From assembly GCA_016711805.1 (NCBI GenBank), contig JADJSH010000010.1, positions 1 to 64,000 on the forward strand: a stretch of 64,000 bases of DNA, given 5' to 3'. Under the pieces are notes generated by a model, which saw nothing but the letters and a program-made list of their open reading frames with translations, searched no databases and was not told the DNA's origin. This document shows positions 34,053 through 41,216 of this stretch, piece by piece. Position 1 is the stretch's first letter. Each line of letters begins with the position of its first letter. This stretch comes from Bacteroidota bacterium. GTDB lineage: Bacteria > Bacteroidota > Bacteroidia > B-17B0 > Aurantibacillaceae. The position numbers and the translations under genes are program-made.

Positions 34053-36007
34053 TTAATTAATAATTGTTTTTTGTTTAAAATCGTTGTCGATGGTTGTTTG
34101 TATGAGTTTTGCAAAGTCTTCAATAGTCATTGTGCCTATATCGCCTTTACCATGTTCTCGCACTGCAACAGTCCCTTCTTCAGCTTCTTTTTCGCCAACA
34201 ACTAACATAAACGGTACTTTGTTTACTTCGTTATCGCGAATTTTTTTGCCAATTTTTTCGTTTCTATCATCAACAAGGCCGCGAATATCGGAAATATTTA
34301 ACAATTCTGAAACTTTTTTTGCATAATCGTTATATTTTTCACTAATCGGTAAAATTGCATATTGGTCGGGTGTTAACCAAAGTGGGAAATTACCACCACA
34401 ATGTTCAATTAAAACCGCTATAAAACGCTCTAAACTTCCAAATGGCGCTCTGTGAATCATTACAGGACGGTGTTTTTGATTATCCGAACCTGTATATTCC
34501 AATTCAAAACGCTCAGGTAAGTTGTAGTCTACTTGAATAGTTCCTAATTGCCATTTACGCCCTAAAGCATCTTTTACCATAAAATCCAGTTTTGGACCAT
34601 AAAAAGCTGCCTCGCCAGTTTCAACTACAGTTCTTAGCCCTTTTTCGGCTGCTGAATCAATAATAGCTTGTTCTGCTAAAGCCCAATTTTCATCAGAACC
34701 AATGTATTTAGTTTTATTTTCAGGGTCTCTTAATGATACCTGAGCTGTATAATCTTTAAAATCTAAAGCATTAAATACATATAATACTAAATCAATTACT
34801 TTTAAAAACTCTTCTTTTACTTGATCCGGACGAACAAATAAATGCGCATCATCTTGAGTAAAGCCACGCACACGAGTTAAGCCATGTAATTCTCCTTTTT
34901 GTTCGTAACGATATACCGTTCCAAACTCTGCGTAACGCACAGGCAAATCTTTATAAGATTTTGGTGACGATTTATAAATTTCGCAGTGATGCGGGCAATT
35001 CATTGGTTTTAAGTAAAACTCCTCACCTTCGTGTGGTGTTTTAATTGGTTGAAATGAATCTGCTCCATATTTTTCATAATGTCCTGAACAAACGTATAAT
35101 TCCTTTTGAGCAATATGAGGCGTTACGACTGGTAAATAACCAGCTTTCATTTGTGCCTTTTGCATAAACTGAATTAAACGTTCGCGCAACATGGCACCTT
35201 TTGGCAACCATAATGGTAAACCAAGTCCCACTTTTTCAGAGAAAGTAAATAATTCTAATTCCTTACCTAACTTACGATGATCACGCTTTTTTGCTTCTTC
35301 TAATAAAACTAAATATTCTTTTAGTTCTTTATCCTTAGGAAAAGCAATACCATAGATACGAGTCAACATTTTGTTTTTCTCGTCGCCTTTCCAATAAGCA
35401 CCAGCAATATTTAAAACCTTAACCGCTTTAATAAATCCAGTGTTTGGAATGTGCGGCCCACGACATAAATCCGTAAAATTACCTTGAGTATATAATGAAA
35501 TATTACCGTCGTCTAAACGCTCTAATAAATCTAATTTATAGTGATCGCCTTTATCTGTAAAGTACTTAATAGCATCGGCTTTACTAATTTCTTTGCGAAT
35601 GTATTCGTTGCTTTGACGAGCTAACTCTAACATTTTTGCTTCAATTTTCTCGAAATCAGCAGGCGTTAAGGTTTCTCCATTCAAATCCACATCGTAGTAA
35701 AAACCATTTTCTAAAGGAGGACCAACCCAAAATTTCACATTTGGATACAAAGCTTCTAAAGCCTCTGCTAATAAATGGGCTGATGAATGCCATAAGGTGT
35801 ATTTTTTCCTTCGGCATCATTCCACGTTAATAAGCTAAGTTTACTATCTTCATTAATTGCTCCGTTAGCGTCAATTACTTCGCCGTTAACTTTTGCTGAA
35901 AGCACATTTCGTGCTAATCCTTCGCTAATGCTCTGTGCTACTTGCATAGAGGTGGTTCCTTTTGGGTATTCGCGGATGGAACCATCTGGTAGAGTTATTT
36001 TTATCAT
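34053..36007 (-). CDS. thrS: threonyl-tRNA synthetase (one frameshift)
   Basis: ThrRS charges tRNA-Thr. Order: TGS domain (first 60 residues, IKITLPDGSIREYPKGTT), editing N2 domain, class II core (MNCPHHCEIYKSSPKSY; VRGFTQDDAHLFV; MIHRAPFGSLERFIAVLIEH) and anticodon-binding domain. The frame breaks at a six-base A run on the coding strand (35802-35807). The first 79 codons end at 35768, and the rest runs open from before 35750. A one-base change in run length gives KKYTLWHSSAHLLAEALEAL, restoring the HxxxH editing motif (HSSAH). ThrRS is essential and no second copy is seen, so an assembly indel is more likely than true loss. The full span is given. First gene of the translation cluster. Confidence 0.93.
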
Positions 36008-36049
36008 AATGTTGCCCCACTTACAAATGTGGGTTTTAATTTAGGGGAA

Positions 36050-36057
36050 CAAAGATA
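36050..36057 (-). promoter_or_regulatory. thrS operon -7 element
   Basis: TATCTTTG on the minus strand. The leader of about 37 bases before the ATG contains CCCAC-N8-GTGGG (36012-36031 region), a small hairpin ending about 10 bases before the start codon. Confidence 0.65.
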
Positions 36058-36158
36058 ATGGAATTTGTTAATTTCTAAGGATTTTGAGGTTAATATCTGA
36101 AGTTTTTTAATTAAACGAATTCATTCATAATAATTTAACAATTATTTCAAATTAGATG

Positions 36159-36189
36159 TTGTAACATTTAATGTTGTAACTTATATTTG
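36159..36189 (+). promoter_or_regulatory. promoter of the yceI-like gene with a palindromic candidate operator
   Basis: TTG at 36159-36161 and TATATTTG at 36182-36189 (spacing 20). Between them lies the palindrome AACATTTAATGTT (36163-36175). ATGTTGTAAC is also directly repeated at 36156-36165 and 36171-36180. This is a plausible binding site for the MarR protein encoded just downstream. Confidence 0.65.
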
Positions 36190-36228
36190 TCAAATAATTA
36201 TAAAACATTAATCAATAATATTAAATTT

Positions 36229-36825
36229 ATGAAAACAACTTTTAAAACATTAGTAGCAGTAGCTGCAATCTCTTTAAGCGCTAAAGCACAAACAAACTGG
36301 AATGTAGATGGATCTCACAGTAAATTAGGATTCGCTGTAACTCACATGATGGTAAGCGAAACAGAAGGGAAATTTAAAATTTACGAAGGAAAAGTATCTT
36401 CAAAAGGAGATTTAGATTTTACAGATGCTAAAATTGACTTTACTGTAGATGCGGCTAGTATCAATACTGATGATGAAAAAAGAGATGGTCACTTAAAAAG
36501 CCCTGACTTTTTTGATGTTGCTAAATTTCCAAAAATTACTTTCGTGAGTAAATCCATGAAACCTGGAAAAGTAAAAGGTACTTATACGTTAACTGGAGAT
36601 TTAACGATGCATGGAGTAACTAAATCAGTTTCTTTAACTGCTATCGGTGCTTCTAAAATAGTAAAAGATCCATACGGAATGGAGCGTTATGCATTTAAAG
36701 TAACTGGTACGATTAACCGTAAAGATTTTGGTTTAGCTTGGAACGCAGCTTTAGAAGCTGGTGGTGTTGCCGTTAGCGAAGATGTTCGTTTAGATATTAA
36801 TGTAGAAATTACAAAAGCTAAGTAA
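36229..36825 (+). CDS. YceI family periplasmic lipid-binding protein (second copy)
   Basis: This 198-aa protein has a signal peptide (MKTTFKTLVAVAAISLSAKA, cut before Q21) and a complete YceI domain: NWNVDGSHSKLGFAVTHMMV (start of barrel), DGHLKSPDFFDVAKFPKITF (the 'H..s.dFfd...yP' signature) and LTGDLTMHGVTKSVSLTA. This family binds isoprenoid lipids and is often induced by stress. It is closer to canonical YceI than the copy at 26918. The ATG at 36229 is taken because the -7 box ends at 36189 and the upstream in-frame start falls inside it. A terminator follows, then a MarR gene on the same strand. Confidence 0.94.
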   Translation: MKTTFKTLVAVAAISLSAKAQTNWNVDGSHSKLGFAVTHMMVSETEGKFKIYEGKVSSKGDLDFTDAKIDFTVDAASINTDDEKRDGHLKSPDFFDVAKFPKITFVSKSMKPGKVKGTYTLTGDLTMHGVTKSVSLTAIGASKIVKDPYGMERYAFKVTGTINRKDFGLAWNAALEAGGVAVSEDVRLDINVEITKAK

Positions 36826-36843
36826 TTTAAAAAATAGTAAATT

Positions 36844-36873
36844 AGTCCCCAGCTTTAACTGGGGACTTTTTTT
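36844..36873 (+). terminator. Rho-independent terminator between yceI-like gene and marR-like gene
   Basis: AGTCCCCAG (36844-36852) pairs with CTGGGGACT (36859-36867) around a 6-base loop and is followed by seven T. It ends 13 bases before the MarR start codon, so MarR expression needs readthrough or a promoter inside. Confidence 0.88.
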
Positions 36874-36885
36874 ATACTTAAAATT

Positions 36886-37335
36886 TTGAGATTAGAAGAC
36901 GAAATACAACAGAAAAAATTTAAAAGCATACAACAAAAGTTAATGCTTAATTTAATTTATACTACCAATTGGCTAACATCCAAGCAAGATTCTCTTTTTA
37001 AAGACTCTGATATTACAGTGCAACAATACAATGTTTTACGCATATTAAGAGGTCAATACCCAAATCCATGTAGTATAAAATTAATTAAAGAACGCATGCT
37101 GGACCGTATGAGCGATACCTCAAGAATCGTAGATAAGCTTTATACAAAAAAACTACTTGAAAGAAATGAATGTCCTGATGATAGAAGAAGTGTAAACGTC
37201 GTTATTTCTGATAAAGGATTAGAGTTATTGAAATCATTAGATTATGTAGATGATTTATCAAAACAATCCTTAAAGTCATTAACAACAGCCGAGATCAACA
37301 CTTTGAATGAGCTTTTGGATAAATTAAGGGATTAA
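36886..37335 (+). CDS. MarR family transcriptional regulator, TTG start
   Basis: This 149-aa winged-helix repressor binds DNA as a dimer. The MarR core is present: ITVQQYNVLRILRG (about 43-56), IKERMLDRMSDTSRIVDKLY (recognition helix, about 66-85) and the wing ECPDDRRSVNVVISDKGLEL (about 95-114, with the DDRR motif). The start is TTG at 36886, giving MRLEDEIQQKKFKS; no ATG is near, and this N-terminus is the usual one in Bacteroidota members. It lies downstream of a YceI gene whose promoter holds a 13-bp palindrome, so YceI is its likely target. The signal is unknown. Confidence 0.87.
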   Translation: MRLEDEIQQKKFKSIQQKLMLNLIYTTNWLTSKQDSLFKDSDITVQQYNVLRILRGQYPNPCSIKLIKERMLDRMSDTSRIVDKLYTKKLLERNECPDDRRSVNVVISDKGLELLKSLDYVDDLSKQSLKSLTTAEINTLNELLDKLRD

Positions 37336-37389
37336 TTATTCGAAATAAGATTTTAGAAGTGAGATTTAAGAAGTAGAATAAAAACTTCC

Positions 37390-37397
37390 TACCTTTG
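37390..37397 (+). promoter_or_regulatory. -7 element of miaE
   Basis: TACCTTTG, 22 bases before the ATG at 37419. It overlaps an alternative upstream TTG start and therefore rules it out. Confidence 0.7.
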
Positions 37398-37418
37398 CAA
37401 TATATTAAACTCGATTTC

Positions 37419-38006
37419 ATGTTAGGACTTAAATTAGAAACTGACCCTCGTTGGGTTAATATTGTAGAAAAAAATATTGAAGAAATTCTAACGGATCACG
37501 CTTACTGCGAGCAAAAGGCTGCTACCAATGCTATTTCTATAATGATTAGCTATCCATATTATACTGATTTAGTGGAAGAAATGGTGAAACTAGCCCAAGA
37601 AGAGTTGTCGCACTTTGAAATGGTTCATGTGAAAATAAAGGAGCGTGGATATAAACTTGGCTTTGAGCGTAAAGACGAATATGTAGGAGAATTATATAAA
37701 TTCATGCGTAAAGGTGATCATCGAAAAGAAATTGTATTAATTGATCGCTTGTTGTTTGGCGCTATGATTGAGGCCAGAAGCTGCGAACGTTTTAAATTAT
37801 TATCAGAGCAAATTAACGACGATGACTTAAAATCTTTTTACAGAGATTTAATGATTAGTGAGGCTACTCACTACACAACATTTATTGGGTTTGCCCGAAA
37901 GTATGGAGCTCATGCCGAAAACATTGATGATAGATGGCAACAATGGCTCAACTATGAAGCTGAATTAATGAAAAACTACAGTAAAAAAGAAACGATACAC
38001 GGATAG
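37419..38006 (+). CDS. miaE: tRNA-(ms2io6A)-hydroxylase MiaE-like
   Basis: This 195-aa diiron enzyme of the ferritin-like fold hydroxylates the isopentenyl group of ms2i6A37 in tRNA, using O2. The iron-ligand pattern is present: DHAYCEQKAATNA (first E-x-x-x), AQEELSHFEMVH (EExxH), MIEARSCERFKLL (ExxxxE helix) and ISEATHYTTFIG (ExxHY). The length matches the family. The start at 37419 (MLGLKLETDPRW) is preferred to an upstream TTG inside the -7 box. Monocistronic, between marR and the small lipoprotein array. Confidence 0.93.
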   Translation: MLGLKLETDPRWVNIVEKNIEEILTDHAYCEQKAATNAISIMISYPYYTDLVEEMVKLAQEELSHFEMVHVKIKERGYKLGFERKDEYVGELYKFMRKGDHRKEIVLIDRLLFGAMIEARSCERFKLLSEQINDDDLKSFYRDLMISEATHYTTFIGFARKYGAHAENIDDRWQQWLNYEAELMKNYSKKETIHG

Positions 38007-38092
38007 ATAGAATTAATAAAATCAAAAAAAATAGTATTAACTTGTAACTAATTAAAATACAATTAAATATACAGATAATGTAAAAATGACTA

Positions 38093-38121
38093 TTGCCATG
38101 TAAAAAAACAGTATAAATTTG
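38093..38121 (+). promoter_or_regulatory. promoter of the first small-lipoprotein pair
   Basis: TTG at 38093-38095 and TAAATTTG at 38114-38121, spaced by 18 bases. Confidence 0.65.
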
Positions 38122-38146
38122 TACTAAACTAGAATAATTAAAACAA

Positions 38147-38347
38147 ATGAAAAAAATTACTTTACTTACAGCTGTTATTATATCGGCATCTTTAGCGTCA
38201 TGCAAAAAAAACTGGGTTTGTCAATGCTCTGACTCTAACGGCGAATTAGCGTTTGAAGCTCGTTCTCAAAAAATGAAAAAAAACGATGCAAAAACATGGT
38301 GCACCAAAGGGAATGATGAATCAGACTATACCTGTGAACTTAAATAA
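38147..38347 (+). CDS. Cys-rich small lipoprotein, paralog 1 of 4
   Basis: This 66-aa protein starts with a lipoprotein signal: MKKITLLTAV, then SASLASC with lipid-anchored C19, followed by KK. The mature part has CKKNWVCQCSDSNGEL and a late KKNDAKTWC ... YTCELK, so four free Cys remain after lipidation. Paralogs at 38347, 38692 and 39090 share the CKK-x3-C-x-C start and the K-x-AK-x2-C motif. The Lys after the lipid Cys in Bacteroidota argues against the surface export signal, so an inner-leaflet outer-membrane location is likely. Function is unknown. It shares one base with the next gene (TAATG). Confidence 0.85.
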   Translation: MKKITLLTAVIISASLASCKKNWVCQCSDSNGELAFEARSQKMKKNDAKTWCTKGNDESDYTCELK

Positions 38348-38538
38348 TGAAAAAATCAATCTTCGTTTTGGTTGTTGCTATTTTTAGCTTAACATCTTGT
38401 AAAAAAGATAGAGTTTGCTCTTGTTCTTATCAAGATGGGACAGTTGTTTCGGAAAATACTTACAAAAATGTAACTCGAAAAGAAGCAAAAACTTATTGTG
38501 TAAGTGCAAACCAAAGTGTGTCTTGTTCTATAAAATAA
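38347..38538 (+). CDS. Cys-rich small lipoprotein, paralog 2 of 4
   Basis: 63 aa. Lipobox SLTSC (C18), then KKDRVCSCSYQDG, KNVTRKEAKTYC and SVSCSIK: the same five-Cys layout as paralog 1. It begins on the last base of paralog 1's stop, so it is translated from the same message. A 153-bp non-coding gap follows, with no clear terminator but with the TACCC-N6-GGGTA palindrome ahead of the next paralog. Confidence 0.83.
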   Translation: MKKSIFVLVVAIFSLTSCKKDRVCSCSYQDGTVVSENTYKNVTRKEAKTYCVSANQSVSCSIK

Positions 38539-38620
38539 ACGTTCTTCTTGTTATAATTACTTTCAATCATGGGATAAATAAGCATAGTTTTCTTATTTAG
38601 AACAACTATAAATATCAAAA

Positions 38621-38636
38621 TACCCAGTATTGGGTA
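38621..38636. promoter_or_regulatory. 16-bp palindrome TACCC-N6-GGGTA, copy 1
   Basis: TACCCAGTATTGGGTA lies 23 bases upstream of the TAAATTTG (38660-38667) of the third lipoprotein gene. The same layout precedes the fourth gene. Candidate operator or activator site. Confidence 0.55.
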
Positions 38637-38659
38637 TACAGATATTGAAAAAAAGTATT

Positions 38660-38667
38660 TAAATTTG
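38660..38667 (+). promoter_or_regulatory. -7 element of lipoprotein paralog 3
   Basis: TAAATTTG, 24 bases before the ATG at 38692. Confidence 0.65.
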
Positions 38668-38691
38668 CCTAAACTTTAAAAAAACAAAAAA

Positions 38692-38925
38692 ATGAAAAAA
38701 ATTACTTTGTTAGCAGCTGTTGTTATCGCAGCTTCTTTTGCTTCTTGCAAAAAAGACTACACTTGTGTTTGTACTGTACCTGCTAGCAGCTCTTCTTACT
38801 ATGCTGGAACTTCTTACACTTACGATTTAGGTAAAATCAAAAAGAAAGATGCAAAAGCTTCTTGTGATGCAGCTGGTGCAACTTGGATTAATTTAGGTGG
38901 TACTTGCGAAGAAAAAGTTAAATAA
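38692..38925 (+). CDS. Cys-rich small lipoprotein, paralog 3 of 4
   Basis: 77 aa. The signal and lipobox (ASFASC, C19) are nearly identical to paralog 1. The mature part is KKDYTCVCTVPASSSS, a Ser/Tyr-rich insert, then KIKKKDAKASCDAAGATW and GGTCEEKVK. It has its own promoter with an upstream TACCC-N6-GGGTA palindrome and its own strong terminator, so it is regulated apart from paralogs 1 and 2. Confidence 0.85.
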   Translation: MKKITLLAAVVIAASFASCKKDYTCVCTVPASSSSYYAGTSYTYDLGKIKKKDAKASCDAAGATWINLGGTCEEKVK

Positions 38926-38944
38926 TTTTTAACTCTTTAAAAAA

Positions 38945-38979
38945 AAGGTCATTATCTCAGATAATGACCTTTTTTTTTG
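38945..38979 (+). terminator. terminator after lipoprotein paralog 3
   Basis: A 12-bp perfect stem (AAGGTCATTATC / GATAATGACCTT) with a TCA loop, then nine T. Confidence 0.9.
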
Positions 38980-39017
38980 CTTTTTATGACTTTTATCAAG
39001 AAAATATTTTTAATAAT

Positions 39018-39033
39018 TACCCTCCAGTGGGTA
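39018..39033. promoter_or_regulatory. 16-bp palindrome TACCC-N6-GGGTA, copy 2
   Basis: TACCCTCCAGTGGGTA lies 22 bases upstream of TACATTTG (39056-39063). Arms, length and distance to the -7 element match copy 1 almost exactly, while the six inner bases differ. Confidence 0.55.
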
Positions 39034-39055
39034 TCAAATATGTAAAAAGTTTGTA

Positions 39056-39063
39056 TACATTTG
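39056..39063 (+). promoter_or_regulatory. -7 element of lipoprotein paralog 4
   Basis: TACATTTG, 26 bases before the ATG at 39090. Confidence 0.65.
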
Positions 39064-39089
39064 TACTATAAACTTTAAAAACTAAAAAA

Positions 39090-39389
39090 ATGAAAAAAAT
39101 CACTTTATTAGCAGTTGCTTTTGTAGCATTAACTGCAGTTTCTTGCAAAAAAGACAGAACTTGTACTTGCAAAACTACAACAAGTAGTGTAAGCGTTAGC
39201 AACACTTCTGGTTCTACTTCGTACAACGGTCCATTTGCTTCTGATGAAGATAAAATGACTATGACTAAAGTTTCTAAAAAAGCTGCAGCAGCAAACTGTG
39301 TTTCTGGTGACAATGTTAATACTAACGTTTCTTCATCTGGTAACACTACTACAACTACTACAACTAAAAAAGATTGTTCTTTAAGCTAG
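39090..39389 (+). CDS. Cys-rich small lipoprotein, paralog 4 of 4
   Basis: 99 aa, the longest member. Lipobox TAVSC (C19), KKDRTCTCKTTTSSVSVS, a Ser/Thr-rich insert, KVSKKAAAANC and a Thr-rich stretch before KKDCSLS. The five-Cys frame is kept, while the linkers have grown by simple Ser/Thr codon repeats. It has its own promoter, palindrome and terminator. Confidence 0.84.
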   Translation: MKKITLLAVAFVALTAVSCKKDRTCTCKTTTSSVSVSNTSGSTSYNGPFASDEDKMTMTKVSKKAAAANCVSGDNVNTNVSSSGNTTTTTTTKKDCSLS

Positions 39390-39411
39390 TAAGTTGATGA
39401 TAAATGAAAAG

Positions 39412-39440
39412 AAAGCTACCAAATTGGTAGCTTTTTTTTA
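39412..39440 (+). terminator. terminator after lipoprotein paralog 4
   Basis: AAAGCTACC (39412-39420) pairs with GGTAGCTTT (39426-39434) and a T run follows. Confidence 0.85.
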
Positions 39441-39573
39441 TTCTAATAACATTTATTAAGTAATCTTATGCCTAGCATAAAAAGTTAATTACAAATAAAT
39501 TGTAAATTTAGCCTCGAGTTAAATGCTTTCATAAACAGCTATTATAAGTAAATAAAAAACAATCTATCCCTAA

Positions 39574-40515
39574 ATGAAACCTCTTTTTCTAAAAATTTCG
39601 TTCTTTATAATTTGCTCTTTAATGGGCTTTGTGTTTTTATTTAGTGGATATACTAAATTGTACCCTATTGAACCGTTTGAATATACATTTATCGATCTTG
39701 GTATTGGTGGATGGCGTTTAGCGCCTTTTATAGCAAGATTCATGATTGGTTTAGAATTTTTGATTGGATTTTTATTAATTTTTGGTCTATACACGAAAAA
39801 ATTTACCCTAAAACTTACGATTGCTTCGCTCATATTTTTCTCTGTTTATTTAGTTTTTATGATCATTAACTCGGGCAACAATGGGAATTGTGGTTGCTTT
39901 GGTCAAGTGTTAGTTATGACTCCTTTGCAGGCACTAATTAAAAATGCGGTAATGCTTGTTATTTGTCTATTGATCTATAAGTATTATGAGGGATTTGATT
40001 TTGGAAAAATTGGTAAATGGATTTTTGGCGTACTGTTTATTTTTTCGTTTGCATTGCCGCATATATTGAATTATGTAGATATCGATTATTCTGAAGCTTA
40101 TTTAACGAAACAAGAAGATCATTTTAAGTTAGAACTAGATAGTGTTTATACAAGTGCAAAAATTCACACGCCTCCAAAAACATTAAGTACAGGAAAACAT
40201 ATTATTGCATTTATGAGTATGAGTTGCGGCCATTGTAGGATTGCAGCAAAAAAAATGCGATTGATGAAACAACAAAATCCTAGTATTCCAATGTATCTAG
40301 TTTTAAATGGTGAGTATGATATGTTGCCGAAATTTTTTGATGATACAAAAGCTAGAAATATTGACTATTGTGTTTTAAACGGTAGAAACTTTATCTACTT
40401 AGCTGGTTTAGATTTACCAGCTATATATATGGTTAATAACTCAATTGTAGAAAACTATATTGATTATGCTCACCTCGATCAAACTGAAATTGAGGCTTGG
40501 CTTGCAAAGCCATAA
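39574..40515 (+). CDS. MauE/DoxX-like membrane protein fused to a thioredoxin-like domain
   Basis: 313 aa. Residues 1-160 hold about five membrane helices of the MauE/DoxX type (GFVFLFSGYTKLYPIEPFEY near the start; NGNCGCFGQ near 107-115, a Cys pair facing the periplasm). Residues about 165-313 form a thioredoxin-like domain with SCGHC (about 217-221) as the redox motif. MauE proteins help make disulfides in the periplasm. The fusion suggests quinone- or DsbD-like electron flow from the CGC pair to the thioredoxin part. Its neighbours upstream are four Cys-rich lipoproteins that would need disulfides, which fits but does not prove a link. TTATGC-CTA-GCATAA at 39466-39480 is a palindrome upstream. 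Confidence 0.82.
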   Translation: MKPLFLKISFFIICSLMGFVFLFSGYTKLYPIEPFEYTFIDLGIGGWRLAPFIARFMIGLEFLIGFLLIFGLYTKKFTLKLTIASLIFFSVYLVFMIINSGNNGNCGCFGQVLVMTPLQALIKNAVMLVICLLIYKYYEGFDFGKIGKWIFGVLFIFSFALPHILNYVDIDYSEAYLTKQEDHFKLELDSVYTSAKIHTPPKTLSTGKHIIAFMSMSCGHCRIAAKKMRLMKQQNPSIPMYLVLNGEYDMLPKFFDDTKARNIDYCVLNGRNFIYLAGLDLPAIYMVNNSIVENYIDYAHLDQTEIEAWLAKP

Positions 40516-40520
40516 AACAA

Positions 40521-41216
40521 TTAAAACAACTCTTTTAGTTCGATTAATCGTTTGATCTGTATAAAATTTTGATCCGTGTTATTTTTGACATTTTCCGACA
40601 AATAAATGGCTTTCCATTTAGCGTTTAATGCCCCTAAAATATCTGCGTCATAATTATCTCCTATCATCACGCACTCATGTTGCTGAGCGTAGGTTAAACT
40701 TTGAGCTAAATCAAATATTTTAATGTCTGGTTTATTAAAACCATGTTCTTCCGATATGATTATGTGTTTAAAAAACGGTTTCAAATTACTGTAATCTAAT
40801 TTGATATGCTGTACTTCTTTAAAACCATTAGTGATAATGTGTAATTGATAACTTTCTTGTAAATGCATTAATACATCTATCGCCCCATCAATTAAATGCG
40901 TTTTGTATGGAGATATGGTTAAATAATCGTCTGCCCATATATGAGATAAATTCAAATTATCATAACCAAAATACAGAAAGGCTTTATAAAAACGCTGATA
41001 ACGCAATTCTTCTTTTGTAGTTTGCTTTAATCCATATAAATGCCACATTTCATGATTAATGGCTTCATACACTTTAATAAAAGAGTCAAAATCGATTTGG
41101 CAATGTTGTTGTATGTCGTGTTCTAAAAACAAATGCAATAAAGCCTCTCTGGAGTTTTTTTCAAAATCCCAAAGTGTATTGTCTAAATCAAAAAATATGT
41201 GTTTTATCTGTTTAAT
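40521..41216 (-). CDS. YjjG-like HAD-family nucleotidase, non-AUG start
   Basis: 231 aa. This HAD hydrolase of the YjjG/YfnB group removes phosphate from non-canonical pyrimidine nucleotides. Motif I is KHIFFDLDNTLWDF, motif II is LHIITNGF, and motifs III/IV are GFNKPDIKIFDLA and CVMIGDNYDADILGA. The first TTG or ATG codons lie after motif I, so they cannot be the start. Reading upstream in frame gives KQIKHIFFDLDNTLWD, beginning at ATT (41214-41216), which overlaps by one base the TAA stop of the GSCFA gene. ATA two codons on is another option. Translational coupling to the upstream gene is likely. Confidence 0.85.
   Translation of the reverse strand: MKQIKHIFFDLDNTLWDFEKNSREALLHLFLEHDIQQHCQIDFDSFIKVYEAINHEMWHLYGLKQTTKEELRYQRFYKAFLYFGYDNLNLSHIWADDYLTISPYKTHLIDGAIDVLMHLQESYQLHIITNGFKEVQHIKLDYSNLKPFFKHIIISEEHGFNKPDIKIFDLAQSLTYAQQHECVMIGDNYDADILGALNAKWKAIYLSENVKNNTDQNFIQIKRLIELKELF

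Noticed and set aside
36008..36181. T-box riboswitch upstream of thrS
   Set aside because: The leader is only about 37 bases from the -7 element to the ATG, with no T-box sequence or specifier loop; T-boxes are not expected in this phylum.
40521..41138. TTG start at 41138 for the HAD gene
   Set aside because: It would remove motif I with the nucleophile Asp, which is encoded intact just upstream in the same frame.
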